Below are positions 53,351-63,290 of a stretch of DNA of 64,000 bases, in pieces. How positions within the stretch are numbered: position 1 is the first letter of the stretch; each line of letters begins with the position of its first letter. Source of the stretch: Hoyosella rhizosphaerae. GTDB taxonomy: Bacteria > Actinomycetota > Actinomycetes > Mycobacteriales > Mycobacteriaceae. The DNA lies in assembly GCF_014643175.1 (NCBI RefSeq), contig NZ_BMJH01000001.1, forward strand, positions 1,054,001 to 1,118,000, read 5' to 3'. The notes beneath the pieces are model-generated. The model did no database searches. It was not told the origin of the DNA and worked only from the letters and a program-made list of their open reading frames with translations. The position numbers and the translations under genes are program-made.

Positions 53351-55842
53351 TGCTGAATCCTGACGAGATCCCCGATGTGCCCGAAGTAATTTATGACGCC
53401 TTTGAGGCTTGGGCAAGTGATCGTGGCGTTTCGATGTACCCGGCTCAGGAGGAAGCGCTACTAGAGATCGTTGCTGGTTCGAACGTCATTTTGGCGACAC
53501 CAACTGGTTCAGGAAAGTCACTCGTTGCAACAGCCGCGCACTTCACAGCGCTAGTTCAAGGCAAACGCACCTTCTACACTGCGCCAATCAAGGCCTTGGT
53601 GAGTGAGAAGTTTTTCGCGCTCTGCGAGATCTTTGGCGCTGACAAGGTTGGGATGATGACCGGTGACGCCGCGGTGAATCCGTCAGCTCCCATCATCTGT
53701 GCGACGGCAGAAATTCTCGCGAATCTCGCGTTGCGGGAAGGCGCAGCCACTGATGTAGGCCAGGTCGTCATGGACGAGTTCCATTTCTACTCCGAACCAG
53801 ACCGCGGGTGGGCATGGCAAGTGCCGCTCATCGAACTCCCCCACACACAATTTTTGCTGATGTCCGCCACCCTAGGTGATGTGCGGTTCTTCCAGGAGGA
53901 CCTGACTCGACGCACCGGGCGCCCGACTGCTCACATCACCGGCGCTGAACGACCAGTGCCCCTGGTGTTTTCCTACGCGATGACGCCAATTCACGAGACC
54001 ATTGAAGAGTTGGTCAGCACCCATCAAGCTCCCGTGTACGTCGTGCACTTCACACAGGCGTCTGCTTTGGAACGTGCGCAATCATTGACCAGCGCGCAGG
54101 TGGCGACAAAGGAAGAACGAGCCCTGATCACCGAAGCAATATCTGGGTTTCGGTTTACCACCAGTTTCGGCAAGGTGTTAGCCCGGCTGATCAAGCACGG
54201 TATTGGGGTTCACCATGCCGGCATGTTGCCGAAATACCGAAGGCTCGTCGAAAAGCTCGCCCAGGACGGATTGCTCAAGGTGATCTGTGGAACCGACACT
54301 TTGGGTGTCGGCATCAATGTGCCTATCCGAACGGTGCTGTTCACAGGGTTGACGAAATATGACGGCTCACGCAATCGCATACTCAAGGTTCGTGAGTTTC
54401 ATCAGATCGCAGGCCGGGCCGGACGAGCGGGGTTCGACACCACAGGGTCCGTGGTGGTGCAAGCACCCGACCATGAAATCGAGAATGCTCGCGCTCTTGC
54501 CAAGGCTGGGGACGACCCCAAAAAACGCCGAAAAGTGCAACGCAAGAAAGCTCCGGAGGGTTCCGTCAACTGGACCTCGCAAACATTCGAGAAACTCATG
54601 TCGTCAGATCCTGAACCACTGATTAGCCGTTTCAGGGTTACCAATTCTTTGCTCCTCAATGTCATTTCGCGTCCCGGGAACTGCTTCAATTCCATGCGCC
54701 ATTTGCTTGAGGACAACCATGAGGCCCGACCTGCGCAGCGCAAGCACATCCGCCAGGCCATCGCGCTGTACCGGGGACTGCTCAACGCACACATTGTCGA
54801 GCGCTTCGATGAACCTGATGAGGACGGCCGCTGGGCTCGTTTAACTGTTGACCTTCAACGCGACTTCGCTCTCAACCAACCGTTGTCGCCGTTTGCGCTT
54901 GCCGCACTGGAACTGCTTGACCGGGATTCCCCCTCGTACGCGCTGGACGCTGTGTCTGTCATCGAGGCCACGCTAGACGACCCACGCCCAGTTCTTATGG
55001 CGCAGCAACATGCGGCCCGGGGGGAAGCCATCGGCGAGATGAAAGCCGATGGCATTGAATACGAAGAACGCATGGAACTGATCGAGGACATCACCTGGCC
55101 GAAGCCTCTCGAAGAGCTCCTCAATGCGGCATATGAGACCTATCGAGTCGGCCACCCTTGGGTGTCGGAGTTTTCACTCTCGCCTAAGGCAGTAATCAGG
55201 GACATGGTTGAGAAGGGTATGACGTTCGCTGATCTGATTAGCGCATACGGGCTCAACCGCTCTGAAGGAGTGGTACTTCGGTATCTCGCGGACGCCTACC
55301 GTGCACTTAAACAGACCGTGCCCAATGAAGCTCGTGACGATGAACTTGAAGATCTGATTGAGTGGCTTGGCGAACTCATTCGGCAGGTCGATTCCAGCCT
55401 GATCGACGAATGGGAACAACTCGTTAATCCCAATGTTGACGAGATCGCACAGCGGGCATTCTTTGACGACTCCGCCAGACCTCTCACTGGCAACCCGCGG
55501 GCATTTAGGCGCATGGTGCGTAACGCGATGTTCCGCCGGGTGGAACTTGTGTCAAGGCGCCGCTGGGCGGAACTTGCCACGATCAGTGACATCGAAGCCG
55601 AAGAATGGGCTGAGATGATGCAACCGTTCTTCGACGAGTATGGCGAACTTGATGCAGGCCCAGACGCGCGGGGGCCGTCATTATTCCGTGTGTCTGAACA
55701 GGCCGACAAGTGGGAAGTTCGGCAGATCCTGCATGACCCCGACGGCGACCACGGTTGGGCGTTCACGGCAACGATCGACTTGCCTGAAAGTGACGCCACA
55801 GGTGAGATTGTGGTCGAGGACTTCGAGATCGTCGACGGATAG
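53350..55842 (+). CDS. DEAD/DEAH-box helicase with DUF3516 C-terminal region
   Basis: An 830-residue Ski2-like SF2 helicase. Walker A PTGSGKS at 51-57, DEFH box at 142-145 (VVMDEFHFYSEPDRGW), motif III LLMSATLGD, a GIGVHHAGMLPKYRRLVEKL block, and motif VI QIAGRAGRAGFDTTG. After about 400 residues comes a Lys-rich spacer and the DUF3516 region that closes the protein (EEWAEMMQPFFDEYGELD). Ski2-like helicases unwind RNA; the exact target of this actinobacterial group is unknown. The gene is followed by a small membrane protein gene 8 bases later. Confidence 0.92.
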   Translation: MLNPDEIPDVPEVIYDAFEAWASDRGVSMYPAQEEALLEIVAGSNVILATPTGSGKSLVATAAHFTALVQGKRTFYTAPIKALVSEKFFALCEIFGADKVGMMTGDAAVNPSAPIICATAEILANLALREGAATDVGQVVMDEFHFYSEPDRGWAWQVPLIELPHTQFLLMSATLGDVRFFQEDLTRRTGRPTAHITGAERPVPLVFSYAMTPIHETIEELVSTHQAPVYVVHFTQASALERAQSLTSAQVATKEERALITEAISGFRFTTSFGKVLARLIKHGIGVHHAGMLPKYRRLVEKLAQDGLLKVICGTDTLGVGINVPIRTVLFTGLTKYDGSRNRILKVREFHQIAGRAGRAGFDTTGSVVVQAPDHEIENARALAKAGDDPKKRRKVQRKKAPEGSVNWTSQTFEKLMSSDPEPLISRFRVTNSLLLNVISRPGNCFNSMRHLLEDNHEARPAQRKHIRQAIALYRGLLNAHIVERFDEPDEDGRWARLTVDLQRDFALNQPLSPFALAALELLDRDSPSYALDAVSVIEATLDDPRPVLMAQQHAARGEAIGEMKADGIEYEERMELIEDITWPKPLEELLNAAYETYRVGHPWVSEFSLSPKAVIRDMVEKGMTFADLISAYGLNRSEGVVLRYLADAYRALKQTVPNEARDDELEDLIEWLGELIRQVDSSLIDEWEQLVNPNVDEIAQRAFFDDSARPLTGNPRAFRRMVRNAMFRRVELVSRRRWAELATISDIEAEEWAEMMQPFFDEYGELDAGPDARGPSLFRVSEQADKWEVRQILHDPDGDHGWAFTATIDLPESDATGEIVVEDFEIVDG

Positions 55843-55850
55843 GAAAAAGG

Positions 55851-56096
55851 ATGAGCCACGATGATCTAGGCAAAGATTCAGGTCCCCACTACTCAGCGCG
55901 TCGGCGGCTGCGCGAATCCCAGTTCCCCGACGCCTACACCACAGGTGATATACCACCCCCACCGGCGCAACTCGACCGGCCTCTGAGCTCGGTTTACCCG
56001 CTCCCGTCCGGGCCCCGCTACCGCAAACACATCATCGTCTTTTTGCTAGTCTTTGCCGCTGCGTTCCTCATCCCGATGGTGCTCTTGCTGATCTAG
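55851..56096 (+). CDS. Small single-pass membrane protein
   Basis: An 81-residue protein with a polar N-terminus (SARRRLRESQFPDAYTTG) and a C-terminal membrane anchor (HIIVFLLVFAAAFLIPMVLL). The ATG at 55851 follows GGAAAAAGG directly and lies 8 bases after the helicase stop, so it is co-transcribed. I do not recognise a family. Its last 51 bases overlap the 3' end of ctpC on the other strand. Confidence 0.75.
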   Translation: MSHDDLGKDSGPHYSARRRLRESQFPDAYTTGDIPPPPAQLDRPLSSVYPLPSGPRYRKHIIVFLLVFAAAFLIPMVLLLI

Positions 56097-58346
56097 GCGC
56101 CTCGGTGCGGGGGCCACGTCGAGGCGGTACTGGATGAGCCGGGAACTGTTCGCCACCACCGCCACCGAAGAAGCATTGTGCAAAATCGCCGCCAACACCG
56201 GAGAAAGAGCACCCACCGCACTCATGAGCAATCCGGCAGCGTTCACAGTTATGGACATTCCATAGTTTTGTCGGATCACATCTACTGTGTGCGCGCCAAG
56301 TTCGCGCAGATCCTGCAACCGGCGCAAGTCGTCGGTGGCCAGTGCAATGTCAGCGGTTTCCACGGCAACGTCAGTTCCCGAGATGCCCATCGCGATACCG
56401 ATGTTGGCACCAGCAAGGGCAGGTGCATCGTTTGTACCGTCACCCACCATAGCGACGGTGTGGCCCGCACGCTGAAGCGATTCAATCAAGTCCAGCTTCT
56501 CATCGGGTAGCACTTCCGCCTTCCACTCGGTGATGCCGAGTTCCTGCGCAACTGCTGCCGCTGTTTCGGGGTGATCACCGGTGAGCATGATGAACCGCGA
56601 TACACCTGAGGCGCGCAATACCTCGAGTACGCCAGGTGCCTCAGGTCGAACTTCGTCGCGCAAACTCACCAAACCCACGAGTTCACCATCAACCGACAGC
56701 AACAGTGGTGTTTCGGACTTTCGGCGGAGCTTGGCGACCCAGTCGGCTGCTTCGCCGCTGACGTCAACCCCTTCGGATTCCAGCAATGCGGGGCTGCCCA
56801 GCAACAGTGTGCGACCATCAGCCCACGTGCGCATACCTAAGCCCACAAGAACTTCGCACTGCTCGTGCGGTGGAATCAGTATTCGTCGTTCCTCCGTCGA
56901 ACGAATGACCGCTTGCGCTAGAGGATGGCGTGAGTGAATTTCTGAGCTCGCCGCGTACGCAAGCACAGAACTCGGATCCCATTCGGGATGAAAACTCACC
57001 ATGTTGGTTACGACAGGTCGGCCGACGGTGAGAGTTCCGGTCTTGTCGAAGACCATCACATCCACCCGGCCTGCAAGCTCAAGGTGCGAACCGCCCTTGA
57101 TGAGGATGCCTCGGCGCGCACCATTCCCGATCGCGGCGCTGATCGCAGTGGGTGTCGACAGACCTACAGCACACGGGCAAGCGATAAGTAGCATCGTCAT
57201 CGCACGCCGGACGTCGCGAGTCAACAGTAGGGTCGCGCCTGCGAGGAAGAATGATGCGGGAACAAAGCGTCGAGAGAAGTTTTCTCCAACAGTCTGGATG
57301 GGTGCGCGGTCCGATTGGGCTTGCTCAACACGACTGATGATGCGCCCAATCGCGGTGTCTTTGCCGACGGCCTGCGCCTCGACGACGATCTTGCCGCGCA
57401 TCAATACTGACCCCGCGTGAACTTTTTCGCCCGCGGTGACAGTAACTGGCAACGGCTCGCCGGTGATGGCGGACTGGTCGATAATGCCGTCGCCGTCAAC
57501 AATGACCCCGTCGACGGGAAGCGCGACATGCTCGTGGATGACTACGTAATCACCGACGCGCACAGTGTCGATGTCGACCTTGACTTCCGAACCGTCGGCG
57601 GTTCGCAAGAATACGGTGTCTTGTGCACCGCTCAGCAGATCTGAGATGGCCCGACGTGTGCGCCTTAGTGTGAGTTCTTGCAGGTACTCGCCGATGTTGA
57701 GCAACCATAGGACGGTCAGGGCAACGACGTTTTCGCGCAGCAATAGCGACGCAACTGTGGCTGCGGATACCAAGGTGTCTGTGCCACCGACCTTTGATTT
57801 GGTCAGGGAACGCACAGCACCCTTCAAGAAGGGGTAGCCCGTAATGATGGTGACGCCCGTGGCGAACAGCCGACTGGTCGGCCCGAGTACTGGTGGGCGC
57901 CGCAGAACGTACCGTCTGAATCCGAGTAGGAACAGCGCACTGCCACCGATCACCATGCGAGCGAGGTCACCGGTACTCACTTCCGCTGAGTACGGCTCCC
58001 TTGATGGCACGGCGGCGCGACTTACCTCGTCGATTGACGTGATGACCTGAACGATGTCGAGGGGTTCTACGCGGTTGGTCGAGTACCACACGACCACTGA
58101 CCCCGTTTTGGGGTAGGCATGGACCGCACGGACGCCGTGGACCACTTCGACTGCGTTTTCGATTGCGACAGCCCGGGCGGGGCTGCGAACCATCCACGGG
58201 ACGCGGACGCGTAGGCGGCCGGCGGCGATGGAGATTACTTCGACACCGTCGGCGGGGCCGACAATCATCTCACCGTCGGCGGGGCCGACAATCATCTCAC
58301 CGTCGGCGGGGCCGGGGGTGACTTCGGTGGCTTCTAGGGGCGTCAC
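56046..58346 (-). CDS. ctpC: Metal-transporting P1B-type ATPase CtpC
   Basis: A 766-residue pump very like mycobacterial CtpC, which exports manganese or zinc. Residues 38-110 form an N-terminal HMA-like domain without the CxxC metal site (VHAYPKTGSVVVWYS). Phosphatase loop TGEPLPV near 295, metal site Cys390-Pro-Cys392 (IACPCAVGLSTPTAIS), phosphorylated Asp434 (FDKTGTLTVGRP), HP motif at His474 and hinge GDGTNDAPALAGANIG. The first 37 residues carry two and a half copies of GPADGEMIV. The start is a GTG at 58346 with no ribosome site, 6 bases after the pacL stop, so it relies on coupling. ATGs inside the repeats are possible starts. Its 3' end overlaps the small membrane protein gene. Confidence 0.93.
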   Translation of the reverse strand: MTPLEATEVTPGPADGEMIVGPADGEMIVGPADGVEVISIAAGRLRVRVPWMVRSPARAVAIENAVEVVHGVRAVHAYPKTGSVVVWYSTNRVEPLDIVQVITSIDEVSRAAVPSREPYSAEVSTGDLARMVIGGSALFLLGFRRYVLRRPPVLGPTSRLFATGVTIITGYPFLKGAVRSLTKSKVGGTDTLVSAATVASLLLRENVVALTVLWLLNIGEYLQELTLRRTRRAISDLLSGAQDTVFLRTADGSEVKVDIDTVRVGDYVVIHEHVALPVDGVIVDGDGIIDQSAITGEPLPVTVTAGEKVHAGSVLMRGKIVVEAQAVGKDTAIGRIISRVEQAQSDRAPIQTVGENFSRRFVPASFFLAGATLLLTRDVRRAMTMLLIACPCAVGLSTPTAISAAIGNGARRGILIKGGSHLELAGRVDVMVFDKTGTLTVGRPVVTNMVSFHPEWDPSSVLAYAASSEIHSRHPLAQAVIRSTEERRILIPPHEQCEVLVGLGMRTWADGRTLLLGSPALLESEGVDVSGEAADWVAKLRRKSETPLLLSVDGELVGLVSLRDEVRPEAPGVLEVLRASGVSRFIMLTGDHPETAAAVAQELGITEWKAEVLPDEKLDLIESLQRAGHTVAMVGDGTNDAPALAGANIGIAMGISGTDVAVETADIALATDDLRRLQDLRELGAHTVDVIRQNYGMSITVNAAGLLMSAVGALSPVLAAILHNASSVAVVANSSRLIQYRLDVAPAPRRLDQQEHHRDEERSGKD
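58244..58314. repeat. 27-bp tandem repeat at the 5' end of ctpC
   Basis: A 27-base unit starting CACCGTCGGCGGGGCCGACA occurs at 58244-58270 and again at 58271-58297 without change, with a third partial copy at 58298-58314. On the minus strand each full unit encodes GPADGEMIV in frame and contains an ATG (codon for Met in GEMIV). Confidence 0.95.
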
Positions 58347-58352
58347 AGTGAA

Positions 58353-58634
58353 TCAGTGCGCGTGGCCGTGTCCAACGGACTGGCTTGGCGGTGGTGCGTC
58401 TTCTCCATTGCGTTCCCGTGCTTCGGCAACGATGTCCGCAGTTGCGAGCCGCACAGCTTCAGCGCCTTCTTCTGCTTTACGCACACCTTTGAGCCCAGCC
58501 GCAGTCATTGTTACTGCTATTTCCCGGGCAGGGGCCTTCTTCAGCGCCCACACCACACCGTTGTATGCGGCTACTCCCACGGTTCCGGTAACCACAGTTC
58601 CTAAAGCTTTACCTAGTAGAGCACCGTGAATCAC
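58353..58634 (-). CDS. pacL: PacL-type P-ATPase-associated protein (DUF1490)
   Basis: A 93-residue protein. A hydrophobic N-terminal stretch (LLGKALGTVVTGTVGVAAYNGV) is followed by a helix with RKAEEGAEAVRLATADIVAEA and a His-rich end (GHGHAH). This is DUF1490, whose M. tuberculosis member Rv3269 (PacL1) binds the CtpC pump in the membrane and carries a metal-binding C-terminal His/Asp motif. The GTG at 58634 has GGGAGGA 6 bases upstream. It is the first gene of a pacL-ctpC operon. In M. tuberculosis this pair is elsewhere in the genome (Rv3269-Rv3270), so its place here is different. Confidence 0.9.
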   Translation of the reverse strand: MIHGALLGKALGTVVTGTVGVAAYNGVVWALKKAPAREIAVTMTAAGLKGVRKAEEGAEAVRLATADIVAEARERNGEDAPPPSQSVGHGHAH

Positions 58635-58791
58635 AGTGGCTCCTCCCTGTCGGATCCGACTTCGTCGAGAGACACAACGCGGCGCTATGTCTTCCTACTT
58701 CTGATTCTGCCCCATATGGTCTCCACTTGGGGGTGGCGCCGAAACTCTGTTTAGCTCATGTGCGGGGTGAACCCCTATTGTGGATGGTGGC

Positions 58792-61700
58792 ATGAATCAA
58801 TCCTCCCCTACGTCGCAGACTGAGTTGCGTGCTGCGATCAAGCAACTCACACTGCGTGACGCGCATCGTTTTGGGCAGCGTTTGCGACGCGCCCGCAATG
58901 AAGCTGACATTAACAAGATCGCCCGCGGTGTTCAGGCGGCAATGGCTACCGTCGAACGCAGACGACAGGCTGTTCCCACGATCACTTACCCCGCCTCGCT
59001 GCCCGTGTCGGAGCGTCGCACTGATATTGCTGATGCGATTCGCACCAACCAAGTTGTCATCGTTGCTGGAGAAACTGGTTCTGGTAAGACAACGCAGCTG
59101 CCTAAGATCTGTATGGAGTTGGGCCGGGGAATCCTGGGCACCATCGGGCACACTCAGCCACGTCGACTTGCAGCGAGAACGGTTGCTGAACGGATAGCTG
59201 ACGAACTTCAGTGTGAACTTGGCTCCACCGTGGGTTACACAGTTCGTTTCACCGATCAAGTTTCGGACTCGACATTGGTGAAGTTGATGACGGACGGGAT
59301 CCTTCTCAACGAGATTCAACGTGACCGGATGTTGCGCCGTTACGACACCATCATCATCGACGAGGCACATGAGCGCAGCCTCAACATTGACTTCATCCTT
59401 GGTTACCTCAAGCAACTTCTCCCTCGGCGACCTGATCTCAAAGTCATCATCACCTCAGCCACTATTGACCCGCAGCGTTTCGCGGAGCACTTCTCTCATA
59501 ACGGCGTTCCTGCTCCCATCGTGGAGGTGTCTGGACGCACGTTCCCGGTGGAGATGCGGTACCGCCCGCTGGTCGAGGAGCTTCCCAATGGCGCGCATGC
59601 AAAAGATGATTTCGACGACGAAGTGTACGTCGTCGAACGTGATCCAATTGAGGCCATCAGCGATGCGGTGGAGGAACTTGTAGCTGAAGGTCCGGGCGAC
59701 ATTCTGGTTTTCCTGTCCGGTGAACGCGAGATCCGAGATACCGCTGATGCGTTGGACGAACGCAAGTTCCCCAACACTGAAGTGGTGCCGCTATATGCGC
59801 GTTTGTCGCAGGCTGAGCAACATAAAGTGTTTGCACCACACCGCGGCCGTCGGATCGTGTTAGCAACGAACGTCGCAGAAACCTCGCTGACTGTGCCAGG
59901 GATCCGGTACGTCATCGACCCCGGATTTGCACGCATTTCGCGTTACTCACTGCGTACTAAGGTGCAACGTCTACCGATTGAGCCAATATCGCAGGCTTCC
60001 GCTCGACAACGGTCAGGGCGATGCGGTCGTGTCGCAGACGGCATTTGCATTCGGTTGTATTCCGAGCAAGACTTCGATTCCCGCCCTGTGTTCACGGATC
60101 CAGAAATTCAGCGGACCAATCTTGCTGCTGTGGTGTTGCACATGGCTGCACTCGGTTTGGGTGATGTCGGGGCGTTCCCCTTTATCGACCCGCCGGACGA
60201 ACGCAACATCAAAGACGGCGTTCGCTTGCTGCAGGAAATCGGCGCGATCGCCGCTGCTTCTACCCCACCGAGCGCGCCTGCTCGCAACCAGTCCCGAAGG
60301 CAAAGCGATCAGGGGCCGCAACTCACCGATGTGGGCCGACAGCTTGCGCAACTTCCGGTGGATCCGCGCATGGGCCGGATGCTCGTCGAGGCGCATAATC
60401 AGGGCTGCCTCAACGAGGTGCTCACGATTGTCGCGGGCCTATCCATCCAAGATGTTCGCGAACGCCCCTCAGAACACCAACAGCACGCAGACGAGTTGCA
60501 TCGACGGTTCACTGAGTCGAAATCTGACTTCCTCGCTTACTTGGAGTTATGGGAGTACATCCGCACAAAACGCCATGAATTGTCCTCTAGTCAGTTCCGA
60601 AAGCTGTGCAGGGCAGAGTTTCTTCACTGGCAACGTATCCGCGAATGGCAGGACCTGCGTGGGCAGTTAAATCAGATTTGCAGCGGGTTGGGTTGGATGC
60701 TCAACAGTTCACCGGCGAGTCCAGATACGGTGCACCAGGCGCTTCTATCTGGCCTGTTGTCGCACATCGGGATTCGCGAGGCCGACACGCGTGAATTCGT
60801 TGGGGCACGGAACGCTAAGTTTGCTGTCTTCCCGGGTTCGGTATTGGCGAAAAAACCACCGCAGTTCGTGATGGCCTCAGAGTTAGTAGAGACGTCGCGG
60901 CTGTGGGCTCGAACGGTCGCCAAGATCGAACCGGAGTGGGCTGAAAAGCTCGCTGGGGACCTGGTCAAGCGAACGTATTCTGAGCCGCACTGGTCGACGA
61001 AGCAGGGTGCGGTCCTCGCGTATGAGCGGGTCACGTTGTTTGGTGTGCCACTTGCAGCGCAACGTCGGGTGAATTACGGGCGCATCGATGTTGAGACTGC
61101 ACGCGAACTGTTCATTCGCCATGCTTTGGTTCAGGGTGAGTGGGAGTTTCGGCATGAATTCTTTCACCACAACAGGAAGCTTCTCGATGACATCGAAGAT
61201 CTTGAGCACCGTGCCCGCCGACGCGGAATAGTTGTCGACGACGAAACCCTGTTCGACTTCTATGACGCTCGCGTTCCCGATGACGTCGTGTCGGTTCGAC
61301 ATTTCGATTCGTGGTGGAAGAAGAAGCAAACTTCGGACCCTGAACTGTTGTTTTTCACATCAGATACAGTTGTCAATCCTGATGCGGATGCTGTTCGCGC
61401 CCGTGATTTCCCCGATGCCTGGAAGCAGGGCGAACTTCTTCTTCCCCTGTCGTATCATTTCGAACCCGGCCACCCTGACGACGGTGTGACAGTGATGATT
61501 CCCGTTGCGCAACTAGAGCGAGTGCGTTCGGTTGGCTTCGAATGGTTGGTTCCTGGCCTGCGCGACGAGCTAGCGGCGGCGATGGTGAAAACCTTGCCTA
61601 AGCCCCTGCGACGGTCAGTGGTGCCCGCGCCGGAGTTCGGGTCTGCAGCGTTGTCGGTGCTGAAACCCCGCTCGGAACCTTTGACGGTGGCGTTCGCGCG

Positions 61701-62784
61701 TGAGCTTTCCCGTTTAGGTGGCGTCAGGATTACCCCGACGGATTTCGATATCGGTACGCTGCCCCTTCATCTGCGGATGACCTTCGCTGCGGTTGATGCA
61801 CGTGGCGGGATATTGAAGCGGTCTAAGGATCTTGAGTCGCTCCGGGAATCGTTATCGCATGTGGTGTCTAAGGTGGTCGCGACTGCAAGCGCAGGTATGC
61901 AGCGTCCCCCGGCTTGGGAATGGACACCCGACACTTTGGGAACTTTGACGCCCGTGGTGGAACATCGAGTTGGTGGACAGGTTGTGCGTGGGTATCCATC
62001 GTTGGTTTTGACCAACGGTGGTGTGGCCGTGCAGGTTGTGGCTACCCGTGCAGTGCAGCAAGAAGCTATGCAGGTGGGCGTGCGGGCGTTGATTGCTCGT
62101 GCAGCTGGGCCAATTCCCAAGTCTATTTTTCAAGGTTTGTCGACGACGCAGCGGTTGGCTCTGAATTCGCCATTGGTTGGCGGAGCGGTAGCGCTCGCTG
62201 AGGATTGCCGTAACGCTGCTATCGATGCGCTTGTCGTTGAACATGGTGGGGTGGTTTTTGATCCGGTGGCTTTTGCGGCGCTGTCCTCGAAAGTCCGGGC
62301 TGGGCTCATGGGGCGAACACGCTTGGTGTTGTCTCACGTCGTACCGGTCTTGACGGCTTTGCAGGAGTTGCTTGTGGTCCTGGATTCTGCCGGTGTAGAT
62401 CCGGTTACGGCCTCGGCTGTCGAGGATGTTCGGAATCAGATCAACAACCTGGTGTTTCCCGGTTTTGTCACGGCCTCTGGGTTGGCGAATGTGACGCATA
62501 TGCCTCGCTATATTTCGGCCGCGCAGCGTCGAATTGAGGCTTTGCCAGGTAGCAGTGCGCGTGAGCTCCGTGGCATGGCCGTTCTTGATCGAGTTTTTTC
62601 GGCTTTGAGCCGAGCAGTGGAGAGTCTGCCGACACCAGATCGAACGAGTCAGGCTGTCGACAGGGTTCATTGGATGATCGAAGAGTTGCGCGTGAGTTTG
62701 TTCGCGCAAGCTTTGGGTACCGCGGGACCAATTTCTGAACAGCGAGTCGCGACTGCGATCAAGGATCTCGCAGCGCGGCGCTAG
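58792..62784 (+). CDS. hrpA: ATP-dependent RNA helicase HrpA
   Basis: A 1330-residue DEAH-box helicase, full length for the family. Walker A GETGSGKTT at 93-101, DEAH box IIIDEAHERSLNIDF near 188, motif III IITSATIDPQRF, motif VI QRSGRCGRVADG. The helicase-associated domain follows (DVGRQLAQLPVDPRM), then OB-fold and the long DUF3418 C-terminus. In E. coli HrpA helps rescue stalled ribosomes. The ATG at 58792 is used; a GTG four codons earlier (58780) is also in frame. Gene order hrpA-nrdR-LysM gene is the corynebacterial order (from memory), with nrdR on the other strand. Confidence 0.95.
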   Translation: MNQSSPTSQTELRAAIKQLTLRDAHRFGQRLRRARNEADINKIARGVQAAMATVERRRQAVPTITYPASLPVSERRTDIADAIRTNQVVIVAGETGSGKTTQLPKICMELGRGILGTIGHTQPRRLAARTVAERIADELQCELGSTVGYTVRFTDQVSDSTLVKLMTDGILLNEIQRDRMLRRYDTIIIDEAHERSLNIDFILGYLKQLLPRRPDLKVIITSATIDPQRFAEHFSHNGVPAPIVEVSGRTFPVEMRYRPLVEELPNGAHAKDDFDDEVYVVERDPIEAISDAVEELVAEGPGDILVFLSGEREIRDTADALDERKFPNTEVVPLYARLSQAEQHKVFAPHRGRRIVLATNVAETSLTVPGIRYVIDPGFARISRYSLRTKVQRLPIEPISQASARQRSGRCGRVADGICIRLYSEQDFDSRPVFTDPEIQRTNLAAVVLHMAALGLGDVGAFPFIDPPDERNIKDGVRLLQEIGAIAAASTPPSAPARNQSRRQSDQGPQLTDVGRQLAQLPVDPRMGRMLVEAHNQGCLNEVLTIVAGLSIQDVRERPSEHQQHADELHRRFTESKSDFLAYLELWEYIRTKRHELSSSQFRKLCRAEFLHWQRIREWQDLRGQLNQICSGLGWMLNSSPASPDTVHQALLSGLLSHIGIREADTREFVGARNAKFAVFPGSVLAKKPPQFVMASELVETSRLWARTVAKIEPEWAEKLAGDLVKRTYSEPHWSTKQGAVLAYERVTLFGVPLAAQRRVNYGRIDVETARELFIRHALVQGEWEFRHEFFHHNRKLLDDIEDLEHRARRRGIVVDDETLFDFYDARVPDDVVSVRHFDSWWKKKQTSDPELLFFTSDTVVNPDADAVRARDFPDAWKQGELLLPLSYHFEPGHPDDGVTVMIPVAQLERVRSVGFEWLVPGLRDELAAAMVKTLPKPLRRSVVPAPEFGSAALSVLKPRSEPLTVAFARELSRLGGVRITPTDFDIGTLPLHLRMTFAAVDARGGILKRSKDLESLRESLSHVVSKVVATASAGMQRPPAWEWTPDTLGTLTPVVEHRVGGQVVRGYPSLVLTNGGVAVQVVATRAVQQEAMQVGVRALIARAAGPIPKSIFQGLSTTQRLALNSPLVGGAVALAEDCRNAAIDALVVEHGGVVFDPVAFAALSSKVRAGLMGRTRLVLSHVVPVLTALQELLVVLDSAGVDPVTASAVEDVRNQINNLVFPGFVTASGLANVTHMPRYISAAQRRIEALPGSSARELRGMAVLDRVFSALSRAVESLPTPDRTSQAVDRVHWMIEELRVSLFAQALGTAGPISEQRVATAIKDLAARR

Positions 62785-62810
62785 TTTTGGCGGGCTAGTT
62801 TTTCGCTGGG

Positions 62811-63290
62811 CTAGTTTTTCGCAGGCGCAGGTTTCGTTTCTCCGGCACGCTGCTGACGCATGTGTTCGATTTCCTTTTCGAAATCGTCTGCGGAGGAGAA
62901 CGAGCGGTACACGGATGCGAAACGTAGGTAGGCAACTTCGTCTAGGTCACGAAGTGGGCCCAGGATGGCGAGACCAATATCGTGGCTCGGTATTTCCGCA
63001 ACCCCTGTTGCACGCACTGCGTCTTCTACTTGCTGCGATAAGAGGTGCAGGTCATCGTCGGTGACGTCGCGGCCTTGACACGCGGAGCGCACTCCACGAA
63101 TGACCTTCTCGCGGCTGAAAGGCTCAGTAACGCCACTCCGCTTGAGTACCGCGAGGACCGCGGTTTCCACAGTTGTGAAGCGGCGACCACAGTCGGTGCA
63201 GGCGCGACGTCGGCGAATGGCTTGCCCTTCGTCCGCTTCGCGCGAGTCAACCACGCGCGAGTTGGTGGACTTACAGAAAGGGCAGCGCAT
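62811..63290 (-). CDS. nrdR: Transcriptional repressor NrdR
   Basis: A 159-residue regulator of ribonucleotide reductase genes. The zinc ribbon is Cys3, Cys6, Cys31 and Cys34 (MRCPFCKS and ACTDCGRRF), followed by an ATP-cone domain ([17 protein letters not shown]) that senses dATP/ATP. The ATG at 63290 has AGGAG 5 bases before it; two further starts just upstream (63293, 63296) lie too near that site. The frame is open to 63611 but with no ribosome site or family match. It converges with hrpA across 26 bases. Its usual boxes (near nrd genes) are not in this window. Confidence 0.96.
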   Translation of the reverse strand: MRCPFCKSTNSRVVDSREADEGQAIRRRRACTDCGRRFTTVETAVLAVLKRSGVTEPFSREKVIRGVRSACQGRDVTDDDLHLLSQQVEDAVRATGVAEIPSHDIGLAILGPLRDLDEVAYLRFASVYRSFSSADDFEKEIEHMRQQRAGETKPAPAKN

